Source: Methyloradius palustris
Lineage (GTDB): Bacteria; Pseudomonadota; Gammaproteobacteria; Burkholderiales; Methylophilaceae
Length of the DNA stretch: 64,000 bases
Direction: 5' to 3'
Assembly: GCF_019703875.1 (NCBI RefSeq)
Contig: NZ_AP024110.1
Coordinates: forward strand, 2,604,001 to 2,668,000
Below, piece by piece: positions 18,224 to 26,711 of the stretch (position 1 is the first letter of the stretch; every line of letters begins with the position of its first letter). The notes beneath the pieces are model-generated. The model was not told the DNA's origin and searched no databases. It saw only the letters and a program-made list of their open reading frames with translations. A program made the translations under genes and the position numbers.

Positions 18224-19333
18224 ATGATCATGCACATCAATAAAAAATTAGCACTGTTAATCCTGTTAGCCACTCCGCTTGTCGCTTGCAAACGACCCGA
18301 GCCTGCCGAGCCGCCTCCACGGCCTGCGCTCACCATGCAAATAGATGCTTCATCAAGCGCACAAGAAGGCTGGTTGGTTGGTGAAGTGCGCCCCAGATTT
18401 GAATCCGCACAAGGCTTTCGCATAGGTGGCAAGATCACCGCACGCAAAGTTGAAGTAGGCGATATTGTGAAAAAAGGCCAGGTACTGGCTGTACTTGATA
18501 CTGCGGATACTGGGCTGGCATTAGCCTCGGCAGAAGCACAAATACGCGCCGCTGAAGCAGACTCCGCACTTGCCAAAGCAGATTATGAAAGACAAAGCCA
18601 ACTGCTCAAGCGCAACTTTATCTCCGCTGCCGCCCTTGATAGTTTTGATGCAAAAGCAAAAGCAACAGCTGCTCGCGTTGCGCAATTACGTGCTGATGCA
18701 GATGTGGCAAAACACCAATCTCAATACACCTCACTGATTGCAGAGCGTGATGGCGTGATTACAGAAATACACGCCGAGCCTGGCCAAGTGGTTTCCAGTG
18801 GCGAAACGGTTGCAAAAGTAGCGGTGCCCGATGTGCTGGAAGTGTTGATTGCAGTGCCTGAATCACGCATCAAAAACCTTGCGGCAGGTAGCGCAACCGC
18901 AGTGAGGCTTTGGGCTGACCGTAGCAAACCCTATGCGGGAAAAATACGAGAAATATCGCCTTCAGCAGACAGCCTGACGCGCACTTTCAATGTACGTGTG
19001 AGCGTCACCAATCCTGATGCGGGCATTCATATGGGCATGACCGCAGGTGTGAAATTACCTAGCCCTGCCAATAGCAACGCAAGCGAAGAAAGCCACAGCT
19101 ACACCATCCCCAGCTCGGCAGTCACGGAACAAAATGGCACAACACTGGCTTGGGTGGTGGACGATAAAACACACAAAGTACAACCAAGAAGTATCAGTGT
19201 TGGCCCCTATACTGAATCAGGCGTAACCGTAAGCAGCGGCTTGAGTGAGGGCGAGACCATCGTAGTTGCTGGCGTGCACGCGCTGGTGGCTGGCCAGGTA
19301 GTCACACCTGTAGCTGCCCACATCAACCAATAG
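18224..19333 (+). CDS. RND efflux membrane-fusion (periplasmic adaptor) lipoprotein
   Basis: 369 residues. The lipoprotein signal ends LVACKR, so the adaptor is probably lipid-anchored in the inner membrane. It has split biotinyl-lipoyl halves (GGKITARKVEVGDIVKKGQVLAVLD and ERDGVITEIHAEPGQVVSSGETVAKV), an alpha-hairpin with AEAQIRAAEADSALAKADYERQ, and beta-barrel and membrane-proximal domains. It links the RND pump to the outer-membrane channel. ATG at 18224 or 18230 are both possible. Confidence 0.93.
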   Translation: MIMHINKKLALLILLATPLVACKRPEPAEPPPRPALTMQIDASSSAQEGWLVGEVRPRFESAQGFRIGGKITARKVEVGDIVKKGQVLAVLDTADTGLALASAEAQIRAAEADSALAKADYERQSQLLKRNFISAAALDSFDAKAKATAARVAQLRADADVAKHQSQYTSLIAERDGVITEIHAEPGQVVSSGETVAKVAVPDVLEVLIAVPESRIKNLAAGSATAVRLWADRSKPYAGKIREISPSADSLTRTFNVRVSVTNPDAGIHMGMTAGVKLPSPANSNASEESHSYTIPSSAVTEQNGTTLAWVVDDKTHKVQPRSISVGPYTESGVTVSSGLSEGETIVVAGVHALVAGQVVTPVAAHINQ

Positions 19334-19353
19334 CCAACTGATAGACAACCATC

Positions 19354-22300
19354 ATGACAACTCCTGATCCATCCACTAAAACGGGTTTCAATTTATCCGA
19401 CTGGGCATTGCACCACCAAAAACTGGTGTTGTATTTCATGCTGGTACTGACCATTGCTGGCTTGGTGGCTTATACCCACTTAGGTCAATCTGAAGACCCA
19501 CCATTCACGTTCAAAGTGATGGTCGTTCGCACAGGCTGGCCTGGTGCCAGTGCGCAAGAAGTAGCAGAACAGGTGACCGACAAACTTGAAAAAACTCTGC
19601 AAGAAGTACCGCATGTGGATTTCTTGCGCAGTTATTCACGCCCAGGCGAGTCACTGATATTCGTGCTGGCGAAAGATTCGACGCCAAAAAGTGAAGTGCC
19701 CAATATGTGGTACCAGGTGCGCAAACGCGTGAACGATATTCGCAACACCCTGCCCGATGGTATTGAAGGCCCGACCTTCAATGACGATTTCGGTGATGTA
19801 TATGGCAACCTCTATACGCTCAGTGGCGATGGCTACGATTATGCTGAACTCAAGCGGCAGGCCGATATAGTCCGCGCAGAGTTGCTTAAGGTGTCTGATG
19901 TTGCCAAGGTGGATTATTTTGGCGAACAGAAGCAAAAGATATTCATCGAGCTCACTAACGCCAAGCTGGCTACGTTGGGTTTGGATATCCAAACCCTGAT
20001 CAGCACTTTGCAAAGGCAAAATGCCGTAACAACTGCTGGAGCTTTTGATACTTCGGCCGAACGCATCCGCATTGCGGCCACTGGTCGTTTTGACCAGATT
20101 GAAGCGCTGCGCGATATACGTTTCCGAGCAGGCAATAACGAGTTCAGGCTGGGCGATGTCGCCAAGGTGTATAGCGGCTATGAAGACCCGCCTACGCAGC
20201 GCATCCGCTATATGAATAAAGAAGCCATACTGATTGGTGTATCCATGGTGGATGGTGGCGATATTATCCAGCTGGGGCATGGGCTCGATAATGCCACGAC
20301 TAAAATTGCCGCGCATTTACCAGTGGGTTTAAAGCTGGATACGGTGTCTTCACAACCTCGCTCAGTGGCTCGCTCGGTCAATGAGTTCGTGCATTCACTG
20401 GCTGAAGCCTTGATTATCGTGTTAGCGGTCAGCCTGTTATCACTGGGGTGGCGCACAGGTTTTGTGGTGGCGATTACCATTCCCGTAGTGCTCGCCATCA
20501 CCTTTCTCGTGATGGATATATTCGGCGTTGGCCTGCATAAAATATCGCTTGGCGCACTGATACTGGCTTTAGGCTTGCTGGTAGATGATGCCATCATCGC
20601 GGTCGAAATGATGGCGTCCAAGATGGAACAAGGCTGGGATAGAATGCGCGCCGCTTCATTTGCCTTTACCTCCACCGCCATTCCTATGCTTACTGGCACA
20701 CTGGTCACGGTAGCAGGTTTTCTACCGATTGCCATGGCGCAATCGGCCACGGGCGAATACACGCGCACCCTGTTTCAGGTCCCTGCGATTGCCCTGCTCA
20801 TTTCATGGCTGGCAGCGGTGATATTCGTGCCTTATCTTGGCTTCCATCTGTTGCCAAAACCAAAAGCGCACGATGCACATGATCTCGATATTTATAGTTC
20901 AGGCTTTTACAAGCGCTTTCGCAGCTTGGTCACGCAATGCGTGAAACATCGCTGGATCGTCATAGCGATTACCGTATCAATGTTCGCTGCAGCCATCGCG
21001 GAGTTTGGTCTGGTACAGCAACAGTTTTTCCCTGACTCCACCAGACCTGAGCTGATTGTAGATCTACGTCTAGCAGAAGGTGTTTCATACGCCGCTACCG
21101 AAAGCGAAGTAAAAAAACTGGAAAGCTGGCTAGGCAAGCAAGAAGGCATTGAAAACTACGTCGCCTATGTTGGCACAGGCAGCCCGCGCTTTTACCTGCC
21201 ACTAGACCAGCAACTGGCACAACGCAATTTCGCGCAATTTGTCGTGCTGACAAAAGACAGCAAAGCGCGTGAAGCCTTGCGTAGCAAACTATTGCACTTA
21301 TTTGATACTGACTTCCCCACCTTGCGTGCTTCGGTATTACGTTTGGAAAACGGCCCGCCCGTTGGCTTCCCGGTGCAGTTCCGCATCTCGGGGCCAGATA
21401 TTCCACAGCTACGCAACATTGCACACAACATTGCCGATGTGATGCGCACCAATCCACACCTGACCAATGTGCAACTGGACTGGGACGAGCCGACCAAGGT
21501 GATGCAAGTGGAAATAGACCAATCCAAAGCTAGGCTTCTCGGTATTAGCTCGGCAGAGATCGCCAATATCCTGAATGCGGCTACACAAGGGCTATATGTC
21601 ACGGAGTTTCGTGATGGCATTGAAAAGATTGATCTAGTTGTCCGCGGCTCACCAGCCGAGCGCCATTATTTGTCGCACTTGCCAGATTTAATGATTCCCA
21701 ATGCCACAGGCAAAAGTGTGCCGCTCTCGCAAATTGCTACCATCAACTCCACTTTTGAAGATGGTGTGATCTGGCGTCGCAATCGCATGCCAACCATTAC
21801 TGTGCGCGCTAACTTGCTAGGCAATATACAAGCGCCTGTTGTCTCTGGGCAAGTAGAAGAAAAACTTGCAGAGATTCGCAAACAATTGCCATTGGGTTAT
21901 CAACTGGAAACTGGCGGCGCGGTTGAAGAATCCGCCAAGGGCAGCAAGTCTATTGGCGCAGGCGTGCCCGTGTTTATCTTTGTGGTACTGACCATTTTGA
22001 TGATTCAGCTACAAAGCTTCTCGCGCACCATGCTGGTATTGCTTACAGCGCCACTGGGCTTGATTGGCGTGACCATTGCGCTATTGGTCTTTGATAAACC
22101 ATTCGGCTTTGTCGCCATGCTCGGCACCATTGCGCTCTCCGGCATGATCATGCGCAACTCGGTGATTCTGGTGGACCAGATTGAGCAAGATAAACTGGCT
22201 GGAAAACCAGACTGGGAAGCGGTTGTAGAATCTACCGTGCGCCGCTTCAGGCCGATAGTATTAACCGCCGCTGCCGCAATCCTGGCCATGATTCCGCTAG

Positions 22301-22443
22301 TCGACAATGCTTTCTTTGGCCCGATGGCAGTCGCGATTATGGGCGGGTTAACGGTGGCAACCATGCTCACATTGCTATCACTGCCCGCCATTTATGCAGC
22401 TTGGTACAAAGTAAAAATGCCAACGCAAACGAAAGACCTTTAA
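19354..22443 (+). CDS. RND multidrug efflux permease (AcrB/MexF-like superfamily)
   Basis: 1029 residues with the classical two-fold repeat: TM1 near 28-48, a large periplasmic loop, TM2-6 near 345-495 including the proton-relay pair in LGLLVDDAIIAVEMM (TM4), a second periplasmic loop, and TM8-12 near 870-1015. ARTGWPGASAQEVAEQVTDKLE-type start sequence (VRTGWPGASAQEVAEQV) is typical of the exporters related to AcrB. Driven by proton motive force; substrate not predictable from the sequence. 20 bp after the adaptor gene. Confidence 0.95.
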   Translation: MTTPDPSTKTGFNLSDWALHHQKLVLYFMLVLTIAGLVAYTHLGQSEDPPFTFKVMVVRTGWPGASAQEVAEQVTDKLEKTLQEVPHVDFLRSYSRPGESLIFVLAKDSTPKSEVPNMWYQVRKRVNDIRNTLPDGIEGPTFNDDFGDVYGNLYTLSGDGYDYAELKRQADIVRAELLKVSDVAKVDYFGEQKQKIFIELTNAKLATLGLDIQTLISTLQRQNAVTTAGAFDTSAERIRIAATGRFDQIEALRDIRFRAGNNEFRLGDVAKVYSGYEDPPTQRIRYMNKEAILIGVSMVDGGDIIQLGHGLDNATTKIAAHLPVGLKLDTVSSQPRSVARSVNEFVHSLAEALIIVLAVSLLSLGWRTGFVVAITIPVVLAITFLVMDIFGVGLHKISLGALILALGLLVDDAIIAVEMMASKMEQGWDRMRAASFAFTSTAIPMLTGTLVTVAGFLPIAMAQSATGEYTRTLFQVPAIALLISWLAAVIFVPYLGFHLLPKPKAHDAHDLDIYSSGFYKRFRSLVTQCVKHRWIVIAITVSMFAAAIAEFGLVQQQFFPDSTRPELIVDLRLAEGVSYAATESEVKKLESWLGKQEGIENYVAYVGTGSPRFYLPLDQQLAQRNFAQFVVLTKDSKAREALRSKLLHLFDTDFPTLRASVLRLENGPPVGFPVQFRISGPDIPQLRNIAHNIADVMRTNPHLTNVQLDWDEPTKVMQVEIDQSKARLLGISSAEIANILNAATQGLYVTEFRDGIEKIDLVVRGSPAERHYLSHLPDLMIPNATGKSVPLSQIATINSTFEDGVIWRRNRMPTITVRANLLGNIQAPVVSGQVEEKLAEIRKQLPLGYQLETGGAVEESAKGSKSIGAGVPVFIFVVLTILMIQLQSFSRTMLVLLTAPLGLIGVTIALLVFDKPFGFVAMLGTIALSGMIMRNSVILVDQIEQDKLAGKPDWEAVVESTVRRFRPIVLTAAAAILAMIPLVDNAFFGPMAVAIMGGLTVATMLTLLSLPAIYAAWYKVKMPTQTKDL

Positions 22444-22445
22444 TC

Positions 22446-23807
22446 ATGCGTAAATCGATTATTTCAGGCTTGCTGATGGCAAGCACCTTTTCCACCAGTT
22501 CAGCTTTTGCTGCCCAAAACCTGCTGGATATTTACCAACTAGCCTTACGCAATGACCCAACGCTGGCCTCGGCACGCAGCGGCAATGTTGCAGCGCAGGA
22601 AAAAACCGAGCAGGGCAAAGCGCTGTATAGGCCCAATGTCAGCTTTAACAGCAATGCCAGCCACACCGAAGGCAATGTGAAATTTATTGGTGCGCCGCCC
22701 ATTTTTGGTACTGGCGGCAATCTATCTTACGAAACCTATGGCTACGGCTTGAATGTCAGCCAGCCGATTTTTCGTAAGCAGAATATCGTGCAATACCAGC
22801 AGTCCAAGATACAAGTCTCGCAGGCCGATAAACAACTGATACTGGCTCAGCAAGATTTGATCTTGCGCAGTGCGCAGGCCTACTTTGACGTATTGCAGGC
22901 ACAAGACAAGATTGACCTGATCAATGCGCAGAAAAGCGCGATTGCACGCCAGCTGGAGCAAGCCAAAGCTAACTTCGATGCAGGTAACGCAACCGTGACA
23001 GATACGAATGAAGCACAAGCCAGGTTTGATCTGACGACAGCCCAAGAAATCGCCGCAAATAACGAACTAGCGGTAAAAAATCGTGCCTTGCAATCTGTGA
23101 TTGGCCAGCAACCGCAAGTGTTAGCGAGCGTTCACACAACGATTAAAACTGAAGTGCCTGTACTTCCATCTGGTGAGCCTGCTGACCTGGATAAATGGGT
23201 AGAAATCGCGGAACAAAACAATATCAGCTTGAGCATTCAACATGAAACTCTCGAGTTGGCGAACAGCGAGGTTGACCTGCAAAACGCCGGGCATTTACCT
23301 ACACTGGATGCCGTAGGTAATTTTAATAATACCCGGGCGGGCGGCAGTGTGAACGGCTTTGGCAGCGATGCGCAAACCACTACGATTGGCCTGCAACTGC
23401 AAATACCGATTTACCAAGGTGGCGCAGTGAGTTCAAAAGTGCGAGAAGCCGTAGCTAATAAACAAAAGGCGCAAGATGACTTGGAGGTAGCGCGTCGCAA
23501 AACGGATCTGGATACACAGCAGGCCTATCTCAATTTGGCGAGTAACATCGCCCAGGTGAAGGCTTATGAGCAAGCACTAACTTCTAGCCAAAGCCAGCTG
23601 GATTCGACTAACTTGGGTTATCAAGTCGGCATACGCACCAGCGTAGATGTACTGAATGCACAGCAGCAGTTTTACAGTGCACAACGCGACTTACTTCAAT
23701 CGCGCTATAGTTATCTTTTAAGCGTGCTTAAATTGAAATCTGTCAGTGGATTGTTAAATGAGACAGACCTTGAAGCCACTAACCAACAACTTGTGAGCAA
23801 AGAATAG
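22446..23807 (+). CDS. TolC-family outer-membrane efflux channel
   Basis: About 453 residues: a signal peptide (MRKSIISGLLMASTFSTSSAFA), then the TolC repeat with NLLDIYQLALRNDPTLASARS, LQIPIYQGGAVSSKVREA and the closing GIRTSVDVLNAQQQFYSAQRDLLQSRYSYLLSVLKLK. It forms the trimeric channel for the RND system upstream. ATG at 22446, 2 bp past the permease stop, is chosen over the in-frame ATG at 22401, since it gives a proper signal peptide. Confidence 0.95.
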   Translation: MRKSIISGLLMASTFSTSSAFAAQNLLDIYQLALRNDPTLASARSGNVAAQEKTEQGKALYRPNVSFNSNASHTEGNVKFIGAPPIFGTGGNLSYETYGYGLNVSQPIFRKQNIVQYQQSKIQVSQADKQLILAQQDLILRSAQAYFDVLQAQDKIDLINAQKSAIARQLEQAKANFDAGNATVTDTNEAQARFDLTTAQEIAANNELAVKNRALQSVIGQQPQVLASVHTTIKTEVPVLPSGEPADLDKWVEIAEQNNISLSIQHETLELANSEVDLQNAGHLPTLDAVGNFNNTRAGGSVNGFGSDAQTTTIGLQLQIPIYQGGAVSSKVREAVANKQKAQDDLEVARRKTDLDTQQAYLNLASNIAQVKAYEQALTSSQSQLDSTNLGYQVGIRTSVDVLNAQQQFYSAQRDLLQSRYSYLLSVLKLKSVSGLLNETDLEATNQQLVSKE

Positions 23808-23815
23808 GCACATTA

Positions 23816-24376
23816 ATGCAGCCCATCACCCATACATCGCAGCGCAATCTCAGCCATCTGATCATCATTGATATGCAGGGCAAGCTAGCGAGTGCGATGG
23901 ATGCTGACGCCATGCAAAGTACCAGCAAAAACTGTGGCATCTTGCTGCAAGCGGCTCAATTTCTGGAAGTGCCAGCTTTATATACTGAGCAATATCCCAA
24001 AGGGCTAGGTGTTACCTTGGCCGAGCTCGCAACACATTTGGCCAGTGCGCCTAAAGTAGAAAAAACCACCTTTAGCTGTTGCGACGAACCAAAATTCAAT
24101 CGCCATCTCACCAGCGATAGACCGCAGCTGGTTCTTGCAGGCATGGAAGCCCACATCTGCGTACTGCAAACCGCATTATCGCTGGCTGGTACAAACCATC
24201 AGGTGTTTGTGGTGGAAGATGCCATCATTTCACGCAACCCTGCCAATAAAACCAATGCCATTCAACGCATGCGCGAAGCTGGCTGCATTATCACCAACAC
24301 AGAATCTGTGGTTTTCGAATGGCTTAAAGTCGCTGAAGGCGATGCTTTCAAACAGATTAGTCGTCTGATACGCTAG
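23816..24376 (+). CDS. Isochorismatase-family cysteine hydrolase (YcaC-like)
   Basis: 186 residues with the family's catalytic triad: D19 (LIIIDMQGK), K83 (VEKTTFSCC) and C115 (AGMEAHICVLQTA). Such enzymes hydrolyse amide-like bonds; the natural substrate here is unknown. It begins 9 bp after tolC, so it is likely the last gene of the efflux operon and may process a compound related to the pump's substrate. Confidence 0.87.
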   Translation: MQPITHTSQRNLSHLIIIDMQGKLASAMDADAMQSTSKNCGILLQAAQFLEVPALYTEQYPKGLGVTLAELATHLASAPKVEKTTFSCCDEPKFNRHLTSDRPQLVLAGMEAHICVLQTALSLAGTNHQVFVVEDAIISRNPANKTNAIQRMREAGCIITNTESVVFEWLKVAEGDAFKQISRLIR

Positions 24377-24429
24377 CACCTTAACTGCCCTTCTAATCTG
24401 GGCTGACAGCTTATTTACAAAGGTGGGCG

Positions 24430-25026
24430 ATGACTTTAACTCGGCTGATATTCATTGTGCTCGTCTTGTATGGCGGCATTCACTGGTGGCATCAGCGCCC
24501 CGTGACCCATGGACCTGGCGTTACGGCAAGTGATGAGCCTATTCAAAGTAGAGCCGATAGTGACAGCGCTATCACTAAACATGGTTATAACATCGTCCCG
24601 CTGCAAGACTTCTCCATTGATGCCCGAGTGCTCTCGGCAACTCACTACACCTTTGGCCGTGAAGCCGATTTATCGCCAGTTGATCTGGCACTTGGCTGGG
24701 GCAGGATGTCTGACGAATCTGTGCTCAAAAATATCAGCATCAGCCAGAGTGGGCGTTTCTACTTTTGGCAGGTGCAGGAATTCCCCATACCGCGTAGCGA
24801 GATCGAAACACATAGCGCCAATATGCACATGATTCCCGCCGACTCTGAAGTTGAGAAAACCCTGCTTTCTATTAAGCAAGGCCAAGTGGTGCACATTAGC
24901 GGCTATCTGGTAGAGGCGAAAGCCAGTGACGGCTGGCATTGGCGCAGCTCATTAACGCGAGATGACACAGGTGCTGGTGCCTGCGAAGTAGTCTATGTTA
25001 AGTCAGTGTATGTGACTCAAGGCTAA
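24430..25026 (+). CDS. Conserved hypothetical membrane-anchored protein
   Basis: 198 residues: N-terminal transmembrane anchor (about 4-20) and a soluble domain with striking conserved-looking patches: YTFGREADLSPVDLALGWGRMSDE, HSANMHMIPA and WHWRSSLTRDDTGAGACEVVYV. I recall the same pattern in uncharacterised proteins of other proteobacteria, but no function is established. The His/Asn/Trp-rich patches suggest a metal or substrate site. AAGGTGGGCG serves as ribosome site. Confidence 0.7.
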   Translation: MTLTRLIFIVLVLYGGIHWWHQRPVTHGPGVTASDEPIQSRADSDSAITKHGYNIVPLQDFSIDARVLSATHYTFGREADLSPVDLALGWGRMSDESVLKNISISQSGRFYFWQVQEFPIPRSEIETHSANMHMIPADSEVEKTLLSIKQGQVVHISGYLVEAKASDGWHWRSSLTRDDTGAGACEVVYVKSVYVTQG

Positions 25027-25045
25027 AAACTAATTTAGTTGATTT

Positions 25046-25114
25046 CGTCATTCCCGCGAAAGCGGGAATCTATTTTAATAAAACACATGGATACCCGCTT
25101 TTGCGAGTATGACG
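25046..25114. repeat. REP/MITE-like intergenic palindrome
   Basis: The segment begins CGTCATTCCCGCGAAAGCGG and ends with the near-inverse GCTTTTGCGAGTATGACG, with an internal ATTCCCGC/GCGGGAAT hairpin. The type (GTCATTCCCGCGAAAGCGGGAAT) is a common dispersed repeat in beta- and gammaproteobacteria. It lies between two convergent genes and may end transcription. Confidence 0.75.
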
Positions 25115-25153
25115 AATAAATCAGTCCCTCTCTAATTAGCTACTGGCAAATAC

Positions 25154-26410
25154 TCAGCCTAAATATTGATCTACCAAATCAGCAATACGCTCAGTTGCAC
25201 CGCTGGCACTCTGACTAAAATTTAACGCAGCCCAGCTCATGCTCTGGCGTAATTCAGAATCACCGAACAAACGCTGCAAAGCGGTCACCAGGTCATCGGT
25301 ATTTTTCACACGCCAAGCTGCTTTTGCTGCAATCGCCTGCTCAGTTGCCAGTGTGAAGTTGAACGTATGCGGGCCAATCAATACGGGCTTGCTCATGGTG
25401 CAGGCTTCGATCAGGTTTTGGCCGCCCAATGGTAGAAGACTGCCACCAATAAATGCCACATCGCAAGCGGCATAATAGGTAAACATCTCTCCCATTGAAT
25501 CACCAAGCACGACTTGCGTAGTGAGCGGCAAATCAGCATTCAGTTGAGAGCGGCGCTGAAAATGGATGCCACGTTTTTTAAGTAGATTACCCACTTCATC
25601 AAAGCGCTGTGGGTGGCGCGGCACAATCACGGTCAAGAGGTTGGGGATTTGCAAGGCAGTGATGGCATCAAGAATCAGCGTTTCTTCGCCATCGCGCGTA
25701 CTGGCGGCAAGAAAAACGGGGCGATTCTTACCTAGCAGATCCCGTAATTGCTGACCTTTTTCGATCGCATCCGCAGGCGGGTTCACATCAAACTTGATAT
25801 TGCCCATTACTTTTACATTGCCCGCACCCAAATTCTGTAAACGCTCTGCATCAATATCGGTCTGTGCGGCAATCGCACTGAGGCTAGCCAGACCTTGGGC
25901 AGTCAACTTTGAAGCTTGCGCATAACCATGGGCTGATTTTTGTGAAAGGCGGGCATTCACCAGCAACAGGGGAATATTACGCTGCTTGCACGCGGCAATG
26001 AGATTAAACCAAAGTTCGGTTTCCATCAGCATGCCTATCTCTGGCTTGAAATGGCGCAAAAATCGGCCTACTGCATCAGGCAGGTCATAAGGTAGATATA
26101 CACGTAGAACAGTATTGCCAAAAAGCTGTTCGCCTGTTTCACGGCCTGTTGGCGTGGAATGAGTAATCAATATCTGATGTTGTGGATGGCGTTGCTGCAA
26201 AAGCTTGACCAAAGGTTCGGCCGCTCGGGTTTCGCCCACCGATACACAGTGCAACCAAATCACAGGTTTATCGGACTTCATCGCATAAAAACCAAACCGT
26301 TCGCGCCAGTGTTTTAAATAAGCTGGCTGGCGCAATCCGCGCCATAGTAGGCGAAGAGGTACAAAAGGGACGATGAGATATAAAACAGAGGTGTAAACGA
26401 AACGTGGCAT
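25154..26410 (-). CDS. waaA: 3-deoxy-D-manno-octulosonic acid transferase
   Basis: Transfers Kdo from CMP-Kdo to the lipid IVA precursor at the inner face of the inner membrane. The 418 residues show an N-terminal membrane-anchoring segment, WLHCVSVGETRAAEPLVKLL with the catalytic Glu (GE), the acceptor region MLMETELWFNLIAAC, and the CMP-binding GGSLLPLGGQNLIEACTMSKPVLIGPHTFNF. Monocistronic here, divergent from nrdJ. Confidence 0.95.
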   Translation of the reverse strand: MPRFVYTSVLYLIVPFVPLRLLWRGLRQPAYLKHWRERFGFYAMKSDKPVIWLHCVSVGETRAAEPLVKLLQQRHPQHQILITHSTPTGRETGEQLFGNTVLRVYLPYDLPDAVGRFLRHFKPEIGMLMETELWFNLIAACKQRNIPLLLVNARLSQKSAHGYAQASKLTAQGLASLSAIAAQTDIDAERLQNLGAGNVKVMGNIKFDVNPPADAIEKGQQLRDLLGKNRPVFLAASTRDGEETLILDAITALQIPNLLTVIVPRHPQRFDEVGNLLKKRGIHFQRRSQLNADLPLTTQVVLGDSMGEMFTYYAACDVAFIGGSLLPLGGQNLIEACTMSKPVLIGPHTFNFTLATEQAIAAKAAWRVKNTDDLVTALQRLFGDSELRQSMSWAALNFSQSASGATERIADLVDQYLG

Positions 26411-26583
26411 GGCTGGATTTTCTCACACATTTGCATGCACGGTTCGGGCTGGATTGTCCAAATATTTATTTTTATTTTCGTGAGCGAGGGCTTACCTTGC
26501 CCACAAACGAAGCGTAGCAGCGCATTAGCGAAAATGCTCTAAACCCGGGCTCCAAAATAGAGCGCGTGCACCAAAGAATTTTC

Positions 26584-26637
26584 TTGACCATCACTACAAA
26601 ATGACATAATTTTACGTTCAATCACAACATATTGTGG
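26584..26637 (+). promoter_or_regulatory. nrdJ promoter with a NrdR-box pair
   Basis: TCACAACATATTGTGG (26622-26637) fits the NrdR box consensus acaCwAtATaTwGtgt at every conserved core position. A weaker copy, TCACTACAAAATGACA (26591-26606), lies exactly 31 bp upstream, the spacing known for paired NrdR boxes (three helical turns). TTGACC (26584-26589) and CATAAT (26605-26610) are possible -35/-10 elements. No cobalamin riboswitch motif was seen in the 300-bp leader 26411-26711. Confidence 0.75.
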
Positions 26638-26711
26638 TCTGGCAGTTTATTTGCCCTAACAACAGCGCCGCCAAAAATAATAAGCGCAAGCAGAATTAAG
26701 GAAGGAATACC

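Noticed and set aside
26411..26711. Cobalamin riboswitch upstream of nrdJa
   Set aside because: No B12-box or extended conserved structure is seen; the leader instead has NrdR-like boxes.
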